Shown piece after piece: positions 35,038-44,011 of a stretch of 64,000 nt of DNA. Each line of letters opens with the position of its first letter. The first letter of the stretch is position 1. The notes under the pieces are model-generated. The model was not told where the DNA came from, made no database searches, and saw only the letters and a list, made by a program, of their open reading frames with translations. The position numbers and the translations under genes were made by a program. Source of the stretch: a virus; the IMG/VR virus record IMGVR_UViG_3300015171_000001, positions 93,281 to 157,280 of that record; one strand, given 5' to 3'.

Positions 35038-35339
35038 TGAACAGATATTCAACAACAATAACAGGTTCTAGTTATAATGGAAAAAGATTTTATAATACGA
35101 CAATATACCCAATAATTTATCCTTCGCAAAATGATATATACATAATTTCTAAAGAAACTGATAGGTTAGATTTTTTATCATTAAAATATTATAAAGATAA
35201 AACATTATGGTGGATTATTGCGCAGGCAAATAATTTAGGAAAAGGTTCGTTAAGTATTCCAACAGGTATACAAATTACAATACCAAATCCCTCAAATATT
35301 GATCAAATATTAAATAATTTTACATTAATAAATTCTTAA
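35034..35339 (+). CDS. 53: gp53-like baseplate wedge protein with LysM-like fold
   Basis: 101 residues. DIYIISKETDRLDFLSLKYY, then KDKTLWWIIAQANNLGKGSL and SIPTGIQITIP, has the LysM-like arrangement D-LD-ls-kyY-d-LWW-ia-aN-l-n-P-G-.i.iP found in gp53-type baseplate wedge subunits. ATG overlaps the previous stop. It lies between two large baseplate genes and would help close the wedge ring. Confidence 0.7.
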   Translation: MMNRYSTTITGSSYNGKRFYNTTIYPIIYPSQNDIYIISKETDRLDFLSLKYYKDKTLWWIIAQANNLGKGSLSIPTGIQITIPNPSNIDQILNNFTLINS

Positions 35340-35340
35340 T

Positions 35341-37548
35341 ATGGCGGATACGATATTATCGACAACTCCCTTTCACCAAATAACTTCAATTGAACCTTTT
35401 GTTATTGATGAATTAACAAGAAGATCAAAAGACTATAATTTAGTAAATTCTAAAGCGGGTCAGGCAGATTATAATTCAAATTATAGAGGACCACAAAAAG
35501 TTTTTGCCAGATTTTTTTCCAATGCTTATTCTAAAGACAATTCCAATGGATTCTTAATGTATAATTCAACAGGGCATACAAAATTTGAGCAGTTTTATGG
35601 AATTGATAAAAGTGGAAAACAAATTATAGGATTTGATATAAACTTAAATCCAATATCAATAGATATTATTCAGCAGGGATTGCCTAGACCTGGAATTGTT
35701 TCTATAAATGTAGAAACAATGGGAGATTCCGAAGTTGCTGGTGGAAAATATAGAAAAACAGAAGTTAAATGGATGTGTTTTGGATTTGATCAATTAAATT
35801 ATTTATCGCAATATTTTATGTCTCTTGGAACATATTGTTTTGTTGATTGGGGCTGGAATAATTGTGGAGCATCAAACATCATACCTTTAAGTGATTCTTC
35901 TTTAATTCAAATGCATTCTGATGAGAATTTTTTGTGGAATAAAATAACAAATTCTAAAGGAAATTACGACGCATCTTTAGGAATAATAAGTCATTATTCA
36001 TATACACAAAATTCAAATGGTTCTTTTGAGGTAACAACAATAATATCTAATACATTAAAAAATATTGGGGGAATCCAAATTGGAAATATAAAAACTCAAC
36101 CAGATGGAAATAATAAACAAAATTTAAAAGATTGGAGTGTAAATTATTTTGAAAAATATATTTCTTCTAATGGACATACGGGGGTTGCGGAAATTGATTT
36201 GGATGGTGTTAATGTTGAGAATAGATTCTTCGTTCCACAAGATGTAGACAGTAAACAGTCTTCTGGATTTTCTGTCAGTAATGGAAATTCAGATATTTGG
36301 GTTAGAATGGATTTGTTTGTTGATATTTTAAATACATTTTGTGCAATGTCAATGAAAGATTCTGTATTAAAATCATATGTTATAGACATATCTAATTCTT
36401 GGATTATGGGAAATCCAAATTTAAAATCTTCTAATGGAAATATTTTATTGATACCAAATTCATGTGCGCCAAAGGGGGTGCCAAAAGATCTTGATGATAA
36501 TAATAATGATTCTCCATCACCAATCGCAAATAATGTTTTATTTAAAATATTACAAACACATGCTAGAGATGATCATAATGCTATTTTGAATAAAAATTTT
36601 AGTGCCGACACATCATTTCCATTTTATGGAAATATAAATCCTGGTGTCGATGTGAATCAATATCCTGGATATGCTGGTAAAATTGGAAATTTATTTTTAA
36701 AATTATCTTTTTTAAAAGAATCAATTAATAACAATGACTCGTTTGAGAATTTAATGTCCGATATTCTTTCTAAAATGTCTTCAGCAGCAGGAGGAATTTG
36801 GAATTTTGATGTCAGACAAGTTGGATATAAATCTGGAGGACAATCACAAAGAGTTACGATAGCAGATACTAATTTTATTGGATTCAAATCTATACAAGAT
36901 TTGATTAGTAGAACAACAAAAAATTCAAATTCCACATCGGCAGACGGAAATTCAATTTATGTTTTTGAAATAGCAAAGAAAAATTCCGTTGTTATAAATT
37001 ATGGAAGCACAGTGGATATAACAAAAGAGGTAGCAATTAATACAATGGCCAATAATTTTAAAAATGCCCAAGGAGTTCCTAATTTTGGGGGAATAAATAG
37101 ACCTATTTTTGAACCAAAAAATATTGGAGAAGATGCCCCAAAATCTCCAGCAGTTAATGATAATTTGGAAATCTCAAAAAGACAACCATCTGATGATAAC
37201 TTTTTTTATTTAAAAATTAAAAAAACAGGAGGCCAAGGATTTTTCCATACATTTTTATGCGAACCAAATATAGGAGTTTTGTCTAAGTTATTACAGGACA
37301 ATTCTCCATTAAATGGAAATAATGTTGGGTGTATTCCGGGAATGACAATTGATCTTGAATTGTTGGGGATTTCTGGAATTAAATTTATGGATGGGTTTTT
37401 AATAGATCCCGCACCAAAAATATACGACCAAACTTTATTTCAAGTTACTAAGGTCTCGTATGAGATAAGTGATTCTCAGTGGATAACTAAAATAACTGCA
37501 TTAATAAGACCATTATTTTCAACTAATGTGGGGACAGGACAAAAATAA
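35341..37548 (+). CDS. Large baseplate/hub structural protein
   Basis: 735 residues. Features: an N-terminal segment NSKAGQADYNSNYRGPQKVF, then IDIIQQGLPRPGIVSINVET and KWMCFGFDQLNYLSQYFMSL with YCFVDWGWNN, a long Asn/Ser-rich middle, and a C-terminal domain GVLSKLLQDNSPLNGN ... GISGIKFMDGFLIDPAPKIY and FQVTKVSYEISDSQWITKI. The final domain resembles the beta-barrels of tail hub proteins. I assign baseplate or hub by operon position only; no T4 name given. It overlaps the next ATG by one base. Confidence 0.5.
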   Translation: MADTILSTTPFHQITSIEPFVIDELTRRSKDYNLVNSKAGQADYNSNYRGPQKVFARFFSNAYSKDNSNGFLMYNSTGHTKFEQFYGIDKSGKQIIGFDINLNPISIDIIQQGLPRPGIVSINVETMGDSEVAGGKYRKTEVKWMCFGFDQLNYLSQYFMSLGTYCFVDWGWNNCGASNIIPLSDSSLIQMHSDENFLWNKITNSKGNYDASLGIISHYSYTQNSNGSFEVTTIISNTLKNIGGIQIGNIKTQPDGNNKQNLKDWSVNYFEKYISSNGHTGVAEIDLDGVNVENRFFVPQDVDSKQSSGFSVSNGNSDIWVRMDLFVDILNTFCAMSMKDSVLKSYVIDISNSWIMGNPNLKSSNGNILLIPNSCAPKGVPKDLDDNNNDSPSPIANNVLFKILQTHARDDHNAILNKNFSADTSFPFYGNINPGVDVNQYPGYAGKIGNLFLKLSFLKESINNNDSFENLMSDILSKMSSAAGGIWNFDVRQVGYKSGGQSQRVTIADTNFIGFKSIQDLISRTTKNSNSTSADGNSIYVFEIAKKNSVVINYGSTVDITKEVAINTMANNFKNAQGVPNFGGINRPIFEPKNIGEDAPKSPAVNDNLEISKRQPSDDNFFYLKIKKTGGQGFFHTFLCEPNIGVLSKLLQDNSPLNGNNVGCIPGMTIDLELLGISGIKFMDGFLIDPAPKIYDQTLFQVTKVSYEISDSQWITKITALIRPLFSTNVGTGQK

Positions 37549-37916
37549 TGGATTCTATATCAACATATGATTTAATTAAAAAATCTATTGGAACTTATTA
37601 TTATCCAATATATTCTCATCCATTACCAACATCGCAAGATTATATTAATGGATATTTTGATAGATATTTTTATAAAAAAATAAATGCCAAAAATTTTATT
37701 GAAATAACTGAAAAGGATTATAATATGGTTTTATATAATTCATTTTGTCAAACATTAACATTTAAATGGATAATTATTGGAGCAAGAAATAATATTGTTG
37801 TCAATAATGTTTTGGAGGTTATGGGTGTGGAGGAACAAAATAAAGAAATATTGGCAATATACCCACAATTAAAAACTATATTAATTAATTTTTTGGAGTT
37901 TTGGCAAGGATATTAA
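37548..37916 (+). CDS. Small protein of baseplate cluster
   Basis: 122 residues, Tyr-rich: SIGTYYYPIYSHPLPTSQDY, INGYFDRYFYKKINAKNFIE, then helical segments to FLEFWQGY. Starts on the last base of the hub gene. Probably a baseplate or tail completion component (inference from position). No recognised domain. Confidence 0.5.
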   Translation: MDSISTYDLIKKSIGTYYYPIYSHPLPTSQDYINGYFDRYFYKKINAKNFIEITEKDYNMVLYNSFCQTLTFKWIIIGARNNIVVNNVLEVMGVEEQNKEILAIYPQLKTILINFLEFWQGY

Positions 37917-37963
37917 TATAAAATCTTTCCTAATTCATTAAAATGTTGTATTGTTAATATAAC

Positions 37964-39292
37964 ATGGTTTTGCGATCTATTGAAGAATTTTCAGTTTTAA
38001 CCGAAGGAAATTACTTTGTTCATATATTTTATACGAACAGCGATCATCCAAGTATATCAAATATGTCCTGCATTTGCGTTAAGAACCTCTCCACGGGGAC
38101 ATCTTATATAATATTGATCAATCATCTAGATTCTTTGGGAAAGTTGTTCCTAGTGGATATTAGGAATTTTTTTAATAATAGAAATTTTACTTTTTACGTT
38201 TTAGATAAAAAAAGTGTCATACAACAGCTTGATTTTAAGTGTGAAATTTATGATTTGAATTTATTAAGATACTTTCATTTTGGTACGGCGTATGAGCACA
38301 AGTATTCAAAATTAGAAAATGTTTATTTAAACAATGGATATTGCATTTATTCAGTAATTCCGAGTCTTTTAGTTTTATCAATATTTGAAGACATTTTTGA
38401 GAAGAATAAAAAATATTTTGTATTAAATAAATCTGAAGGGTATTTAACTGTAAACAATCTATATTTTAAGAATTTTTCTATAATTGAAAAGAATGGAATT
38501 TATGTGGACCCAGAATTATTTTTTGAATTTTTTAATAAGAAAAAATTAATTTGTGAATCATTAGTTCATACGCAATATAATTTATATTCCTCAACAGGTA
38601 GACCATCAAATAGATTTGGTGGTGTTAATTATTCAGCTTTAGAAAAGAAATCTGGTTGTCGAAAATCATTCATATCTAGATTTGGAGATGATGGAATTTT
38701 ATGTATGTTTGATTTTTCAGCATTTCACCCACGATTAATCTCAAATTTAATTAATTATAAATTTGAATATGATGATGAAATTTATAAGGATTTTGCAAAA
38801 CAATTGAATGAGGGAGAATATTCTGAAGAAAAAGTTTCTGAAGTTAAGACTTTAATTTTCGAAATTTTGTATGGGGGTATTGAAAACAAATTATCAAAGA
38901 CATTATATTTTAGAATGGTAAATGAATATATTGAATCTTTGTGGAAGTTTTTTCAAGAATATGGATATATTGAAACTACATTATTAAAAAGAAAAATAAC
39001 AAAAGATATTTTAAAGGATTGTACCCCAAATAAAGTTTTTAATTATCTTCTTCAATCCTATGAGTTTGAATTTAGTTTGGAGTTAATAGATCAAATAAAT
39101 AATATTTTAAATGATCATGAGTGTAAGTTAATCTTATACACATATGATTCTTTCTTATTTGATTTGCCTAAAAATGAGATTGGATTATTGACAAAAATAA
39201 GAGATATTTTAGAGAAAAATAAGACATTTCCAACAAAGTTGTATTTTGGTAAAAATTACAATGAAATGATTAAAATAGATAAAATAAATTGA
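37964..39292 (+). CDS. Family A-like DNA polymerase domain protein
   Basis: 442 residues with the polymerase motifs of PolA in order. TGRPS at 211-215 (thumb/palm TGRxS). Motif A, D250-FSAFHPRLIS (compare DxSxxELR). Motif B/O-helix, K295-TLIFEILYGG. A Q-motif NYLLQSYEFEFSLEL at ~360-374 (compare NxxLQsAGA). Motif C, LYTYDSFLFD with D395 (usually HDE, here YDS). The N-terminal ~150 residues (KLFLVDIRNFF, IYDLNLLRYF) could be a reduced exonuclease-like fold, with no intact exo motifs seen. It is much shorter than Pol I. It stands alone between baseplate and gp32 genes, while the phage also encodes a family B replicase. It may be a repair or gap-filling enzyme, or a diverged accessory factor. 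Confidence 0.78.
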   Translation: MVLRSIEEFSVLTEGNYFVHIFYTNSDHPSISNMSCICVKNLSTGTSYIILINHLDSLGKLFLVDIRNFFNNRNFTFYVLDKKSVIQQLDFKCEIYDLNLLRYFHFGTAYEHKYSKLENVYLNNGYCIYSVIPSLLVLSIFEDIFEKNKKYFVLNKSEGYLTVNNLYFKNFSIIEKNGIYVDPELFFEFFNKKKLICESLVHTQYNLYSSTGRPSNRFGGVNYSALEKKSGCRKSFISRFGDDGILCMFDFSAFHPRLISNLINYKFEYDDEIYKDFAKQLNEGEYSEEKVSEVKTLIFEILYGGIENKLSKTLYFRMVNEYIESLWKFFQEYGYIETTLLKRKITKDILKDCTPNKVFNYLLQSYEFEFSLELIDQINNILNDHECKLILYTYDSFLFDLPKNEIGLLTKIRDILEKNKTFPTKLYFGKNYNEMIKIDKIN

Positions 39293-39375
39293 GTCTTTTT
39301 GATTTTTTCTATATCGTTATTTATATGTATGTTTCTTATAAAAGAATTAAAATATAGAGCTACTAAATATAAAAT

Positions 39376-40194
39376 ATGAATGTTATCGACGATGTATTGA
39401 TTGAAATTTCTGCAAAAGCCAGCAATGGGTTAGTAGATTTTACAAAACCAGAAAGTTTAAGATTGTTAAGAGAGTTTCTTCAGAAAAATAAATTAGAAGA
39501 ATCTGAAATTAAATCTACTATAAATAAAATTATTAGTATACTAATCCCAGAAAGGATTGCTTATAATTCAGAAGGATATGCAGTAATTTTTGAAAATGAG
39601 GAAGATAAGATTAGTTCTCTTGGAAATGGTGATGTAACAGAAGAACCACCAAAAGATCCAACAAAATTCTCTTATAAAAATGATGATACTGTGACAAAAG
39701 ATGCTCCAAAACCAGTACCACAACAAAATCCTCCTGCACAAAAACAAAAAGCTCCACAGCCAGAGAATCAAACAGATTTGAATAAAATAGATGCCACTGT
39801 CGATCCTGAACAAAGAACTGGCAGTGAAGTAAAACAACCTGATACTACACCACAAAAAAATACAGACGGTTCTCCTAATGCACCAACAACGCCAGCAAGT
39901 TTATCTGATTGGAAACATTCTCCAGAAGAAACTAGAGCAAAAGCCGATGCGTTGGGGTGGGAACAAGATGAATTAGGATATTTTTGGTTACATGGTAAAT
40001 TACAAGCAATAACAACAAGAAAAGGTTATATTATGCCAATTTTAAATGGCGATAAAGCCACTCCCACAGATTGGCCAGAAGCAGAAGTATCCGATAATGA
40101 GAAATCATCAGAAGATGCTCCTGCACCAAAAGAGGAACCAACACCTGTTCCACAACAACCTGTAAAAGCACCAGTTGTTCCTCCAGCGAAATAA
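39376..40194 (+). CDS. Protein with proline-rich linkers, unknown function
   Basis: 272 residues. The N-terminal ~65 residues are helical (MNVIDDVLIEISAKASNG, SLRLLREFLQKNKLEE). A Pro/Gln/Asp/Thr-rich unstructured linker runs through ~90-175. A compact ~55-residue domain SDWKHSPEETRAKADALGWE, QDELGYFWLHGKLQAITTRK contains conserved Trp/Tyr. The C-terminus is again Pro/Glu-rich. The N-terminal LIE could be a prohead protease site. Follows the PolA-like gene and precedes the gp32 region. No family recognised. Confidence 0.5.
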   Translation: MNVIDDVLIEISAKASNGLVDFTKPESLRLLREFLQKNKLEESEIKSTINKIISILIPERIAYNSEGYAVIFENEEDKISSLGNGDVTEEPPKDPTKFSYKNDDTVTKDAPKPVPQQNPPAQKQKAPQPENQTDLNKIDATVDPEQRTGSEVKQPDTTPQKNTDGSPNAPTTPASLSDWKHSPEETRAKADALGWEQDELGYFWLHGKLQAITTRKGYIMPILNGDKATPTDWPEAEVSDNEKSSEDAPAPKEEPTPVPQQPVKAPVVPPAK

Positions 40195-40197
40195 TTT

Positions 40198-40608
40198 ATG
40201 GCAAATAACCAAAGTACGCAATTGTTATGTACGTTTTCGACAAATCAAGATCAACAAGAAGATATTGATAATATTATTGAGAAGTATTTTATTCCAAATA
40301 AACAAATTTATATTTTTAAAGAAGATGTTGATAATTCAGAAGCAGTGTTTTTAACATACAATGCTGAAGTAAATAGAGATCAAAATATAGAACATTATAA
40401 AAAGACAATCGCAGTTCATAGAAAAAAGATAGGAAATACATTTTACACAATCAATGCTTTGAATGAATTGATTAAGGAAAAAAATGATGGGGTTTTAGAT
40501 AAAACTTTTAAATTAGATTGGGAAGAATATAAAGACACTTTCATTTTACTTGGTAAAGAAAGTTATAAAATTATTCCTTTCTTCTTTTTTAAAATAAAAA
40601 GATTTTGA
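40198..40608 (+). CDS. Conserved hypothetical protein upstream of SSB
   Basis: 136 residues, begins MANNQSTQLLCTFSTNQDQQ, then IYIFKEDVDNSEAVFLTYN, RKKIGNTFYTINALNELIKE and a Phe/Lys-rich end. Small alpha/beta protein. I recall similar LLCTF...F-TYN proteins near gene 32 in T4-like phages, but function is not known to me. Starts 4 nt after the preceding stop. Confidence 0.5.
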   Translation: MANNQSTQLLCTFSTNQDQQEDIDNIIEKYFIPNKQIYIFKEDVDNSEAVFLTYNAEVNRDQNIEHYKKTIAVHRKKIGNTFYTINALNELIKEKNDGVLDKTFKLDWEEYKDTFILLGKESYKIIPFFFFKIKRF

Positions 40609-40733
40609 TAGATAGTATTTAATATAAATTTAAATACTTGTTCTTTTATAGTACACTTTAACTTGTGAATAATTGATATTGTTTACAAGTTATCAAACAA
40701 AAATACAAAAATAATAAATAACAAATAAAATAT

Positions 40734-41525
40734 ATGGCATTAGACATGAATAAAATGAAAGAGAGATTGGCAGCATCTAAAACAAAAGGAAAGGGGTCTC
40801 CTACATGGAAACCCGTTGCTGGTAAACAAACAATTAGAATAGTTCCTAACAAGTTCTCACCAGGAGATCCAATTGTAGATTTAGATTTCCACTACGGAAT
40901 TAACAATAAAACATTTTTGTCTCCAAAATCATTTGGAAGAAAAGATCCTATTGTTGAATTTGCTGAGAAGTTAATGAAATCTGGAAATTCTGAAGAATAT
41001 AAGGAAGGAAAGAAATTGTATCCAAAAACCAGACACCATCTCCCAATCTTGCTACGTGGAAGTGAATCTGAGGGTGTTAAAATTTGGGCATTTGGAAATG
41101 ATGTATATAATCAAATAGTGTCTATTATGTCTAATGAAGAAGAGTATGGAGACATTACTAGTCTTAAAAGTGGGCATGATATAATACTGGATTTTACACC
41201 AGGAGAAGGAAGCAATTATGCAAAAACAACCATAACAGCAAGAGTGGCAAAAACTCCAGTCACTACTGATAAGGAAGTCTTATTAAAGATTGATCAACAA
41301 AAAAATATTGTTGAACTTTTTAAGGAGCCAACTTATGCAGAATTGGAAAGTGAGTTTCAAAAGCACTTGAATCCCGAAACTGAGGAAGTTCCAGAAATTC
41401 CTGTAGATGACAATGAGGAAGAATCTACTTCAGAAGTTTCTACTAAAAAGTCCGAAACACCTACTGAAAAGGAAGAATCTTCAGATGATTTGATGGACGA
41501 ATTTGAAAAGATGTTCGCAAAGTAA
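40734..41525 (+). CDS. 32: Single-stranded DNA-binding protein (T4 gp32-like)
   Basis: 263 residues. The basic N-terminus (MNKMKERLAASKTKGKGSPT) corresponds to the cooperative self-interaction domain. The core OB-fold includes WKPVAGKQTIRIVPNKF, DLDFHYGINNKTFLSPKSFG and HHLPILLRGSESEGVKIW, and an acidic C-terminal tail (DDNEEESTSEVS ... DDLMDEFEKMF) recruits replication and recombination partners. The Zn-finger cysteines of T4 gp32 are absent: the region around the KTRHHLP motif has His residues but no CxxC. Its own terminator follows, separating it from uvsX, as expected for an abundant protein. Confidence 0.9.
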   Translation: MALDMNKMKERLAASKTKGKGSPTWKPVAGKQTIRIVPNKFSPGDPIVDLDFHYGINNKTFLSPKSFGRKDPIVEFAEKLMKSGNSEEYKEGKKLYPKTRHHLPILLRGSESEGVKIWAFGNDVYNQIVSIMSNEEEYGDITSLKSGHDIILDFTPGEGSNYAKTTITARVAKTPVTTDKEVLLKIDQQKNIVELFKEPTYAELESEFQKHLNPETEEVPEIPVDDNEEESTSEVSTKKSETPTEKEESSDDLMDEFEKMFAK

Positions 41526-41540
41526 ATTAAAAACATGATT

Positions 41541-41575
41541 ATACTCGCTATCAATATAAAGTTGATAGCGAGTAT
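41541..41575 (+). terminator. Strong intrinsic terminator after gene 32
   Basis: 14-bp stem ATACTCGCTATCAA / TTGATAGCGAGTAT with a 7-nt loop, followed by TTTTTATTT. Located just before the uvsX ribosome-binding site. Confidence 0.9.
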
Positions 41576-41593
41576 TTTTATTTAGGAGAAAAT

Positions 41594-42763
41594 ATGGCAA
41601 AGAAAAATGATCTGACAAAAAAGGTAGAAGTAGATGATAGAGATAGAGATAAAATTACAAATGAAATAGTTTCTATATTAAATAAAGAATCTAAAGATCT
41701 AGGAGATGTTGCGTTTTTTTTAAATGATGGAGACGTTACTAAAATATCAGATTGGGTTTCTACTGGAATTGACGAATTAGATCTTAAAATTTCTAATAGA
41801 AAAAATGGCGGATTACCAGCTTCTAGAATTATTGAAATAAATGCTGCTGAAGGCGCAGGTAAGTCATTATTAGCAGCAAATTTGGTAGTTTCTACTCAGA
41901 AAAAAGGAGGAATTGCCGTTTTATTTGATACGGAAAATGCTATATGTACAGAATTTTTAAAAGCTGTTGGTGTCAAATTTGATGGAAGTTTTATTTTATT
42001 TAAAAAGTTGCATTCAGTTGAAGATGTTTTTGCCAATATAGAAAGAATGATAATGCTTTTAAATGAAAAAAATAAAGATACTTTAGTAACTATTATTGTG
42101 GATTCATTGACAGCTATAATGCCAAAAATAACATTGGTAGCAGATTATGAAGCTGAAGGATATGGAACACAGAAAGCAAAATTATTATCTATATTTTTAG
42201 CTAAGTTAAATCCTTTGGTAGAACGAAATAAGGTTTGTCTAGTATTTACCAATCAATTAAGAGAAAAGATTGGTGTCATGGGATTTGGAGACAAAACTAC
42301 GACATCTGGAGGAAAAGCTTTGGGGTATTATGCTTCTGTAAGAATAAGACTAAAGGCTATTGGAAAAATAACAGATGCAAAAACTAAAGAGGTTCTTGGA
42401 GTAAAAACCGAAGCTATTATATATAAAAATAGAATGGGTCCACCACACAGAAAAAGTACATTCATGATTTATTTTGAATCTGGAACAGATAATGTTGAAA
42501 ATTGGATTACTGTATTAAAAGATCATGGAATTTCAACAGGGGCCAAGAAACCTCATAAATATAAAACGGATGCTGGAGAAGAGATTGAATTAACAAAACA
42601 AAATGTTAAGAAAATTTTAAGAGAAAAGGGAGATCTTTATAATGAATTATACGAAAAATTTTCTAAGGCATTAATTAAAGAATATAAAGAATATGATTCT
42701 GATATTGAAGTTGTGAATATAGATAATGGTGATAATGATGATTGTGAAGTTAATTTAGAATAG
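41594..42763 (+). CDS. uvsX: UvsX-like RecA-family recombinase
   Basis: 389 residues. Walker A AAEGAGKS at 84-91 (EINAAEGAGKSLLAANL), Walker B-like VTIIVDSLTAIMP, catalytic loop VCLVFTNQLREKIGVMG, and DNA-binding loop GDKTTTSGGKALGYYASVRI. This is the RecA/UvsX core that drives strand exchange and recombination-dependent replication with gp32. It has a clear Shine-Dalgarno (TTTAGGAGAAAATATG), one of few in this window. The acidic C-terminus (DNGDNDDCEVNLE) is usual. Lies between terminators, so it is a separate transcription unit. Confidence 0.92.
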   Translation: MAKKNDLTKKVEVDDRDRDKITNEIVSILNKESKDLGDVAFFLNDGDVTKISDWVSTGIDELDLKISNRKNGGLPASRIIEINAAEGAGKSLLAANLVVSTQKKGGIAVLFDTENAICTEFLKAVGVKFDGSFILFKKLHSVEDVFANIERMIMLLNEKNKDTLVTIIVDSLTAIMPKITLVADYEAEGYGTQKAKLLSIFLAKLNPLVERNKVCLVFTNQLREKIGVMGFGDKTTTSGGKALGYYASVRIRLKAIGKITDAKTKEVLGVKTEAIIYKNRMGPPHRKSTFMIYFESGTDNVENWITVLKDHGISTGAKKPHKYKTDAGEEIELTKQNVKKILREKGDLYNELYEKFSKALIKEYKEYDSDIEVVNIDNGDNDDCEVNLE

Positions 42764-42778
42764 AGTATTTTTTGGTGA

Positions 42779-42815
42779 GAAGCTACTGATTGATAATTTC
42801 GGTAGCTTCTTTTAT
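42779..42815 (+). terminator. Intrinsic terminator after uvsX
   Basis: GAAGCTAC ... GTAGCTTC, 8-bp stem around a 15-nt AT-rich loop, followed by TTTTATTT, 16 nt after the uvsX stop. Confidence 0.75.
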
Positions 42816-42867
42816 TTAAAATATATTGGTTTTATGTTTAAAATGTAGTAATATTTAATTACAGGTT

Positions 42868-43929
42868 ATGGATATTGAGGAGAAGAGAAAATTGTGGTCA
42901 TTATTTAAAAATGTTGAAAATAAAGAAGAGATTTTTAATAGAAAACAAAAAACAAAAAATAGTGATGTATTAATAGTTGATTTTTTAAATTGTGTGATTC
43001 GTTGTTTTGCTGCCAACCCACAATTAGACACTAATGGTGAACATGTTGGTGCTATTGTTGGAACATTAAAGAGTATTGGTTATGCTATTCGACAAATAAA
43101 TCCAACTCGTTGTATTTTAGTTTGTGATGGTTCTGGTGGATCTGCAAGAAGAAGAAAGATATTTCCTGCTTATAAAGCTAAAAGAAAAACTCGTATAAAA
43201 CTAAATAGGAGTTATATTGATACAGTTACAGTAGATTCCGAAGAAAAGAATTTATTAAATCAAGTTTATAAGTTAGTAAAATATTTTGATAATCTTCCTG
43301 TCACAGTCGCCTCTGTTGATGGTATTGAAGCTGATGACACTATCGCTTATTTATCTCAGGTTGTCTTTAGGGACAGCGAATCTGTCACAATCATGTCAAC
43401 AGACAAAGATTTTTATCAAATCGTTACAGACAAGATTAAGGTGTGGAGTCCAACAAAGAAAAGAATTTATGGACCCAATGAAATATTAAATGAATATGGA
43501 ATATCTGCCAAGAATTTTATTTATTATAGAATATTAGATGGAGATGTTTCTGACAATATTTCGGGAGTAAAAGGAGCCGGACTAGCCACAATCAAAAAAT
43601 GTTTTCCATTTCTATCAGAAGATGCACAAACAAATTTAGAAGAAATAATTAAACATGCCGTCTCAAATAAAAATAAATATAAAATCTATCAAACTTTATT
43701 AGATTCTAGTACAATAGTTGATAGAAATTATAAATTAATGCAATTGAATACATCTATCATACCAAGTTATCTAGAAATAGTTATACGAGATATTTCTGAA
43801 AAACAAATTCCAAAAATAAACAAGACGGAATTTTTAAAGTTATTAATAAATGATTCCCTACAAGACTCTATACCAAATCCTCATGTCTGGTTAGCAGAAA
43901 CATTTACAATATTGAATTCATTTGTTTGA
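42868..43929 (+). CDS. rnh: 5'-3' exonuclease / RNase H (T4 rnh-like, FEN family)
   Basis: 353 residues. Metal-binding acidic residues of the FEN superfamily are visible: LIVDFLNCVIRCF (~35), CILVCDGSGGSARR, DGIEADDTIAYL, VTIMSTDKDFYQIV, and the helix-hairpin-helix-like LDGDVSDNISGVKGAGLAT. It removes RNA primers and flaps during lagging-strand synthesis. Sits between uvsX and the gp41 helicase. Confidence 0.88.
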   Translation: MDIEEKRKLWSLFKNVENKEEIFNRKQKTKNSDVLIVDFLNCVIRCFAANPQLDTNGEHVGAIVGTLKSIGYAIRQINPTRCILVCDGSGGSARRRKIFPAYKAKRKTRIKLNRSYIDTVTVDSEEKNLLNQVYKLVKYFDNLPVTVASVDGIEADDTIAYLSQVVFRDSESVTIMSTDKDFYQIVTDKIKVWSPTKKRIYGPNEILNEYGISAKNFIYYRILDGDVSDNISGVKGAGLATIKKCFPFLSEDAQTNLEEIIKHAVSNKNKYKIYQTLLDSSTIVDRNYKLMQLNTSIIPSYLEIVIRDISEKQIPKINKTEFLKLLINDSLQDSIPNPHVWLAETFTILNSFV

Positions 43930-44011
43930 ATTTTAATATAAATAAAAATCCAAATTAAATTATGTACAATAGGTTACATATGTCCAACAGCAAAGAAAAA
44001 TAATAAGAAAT

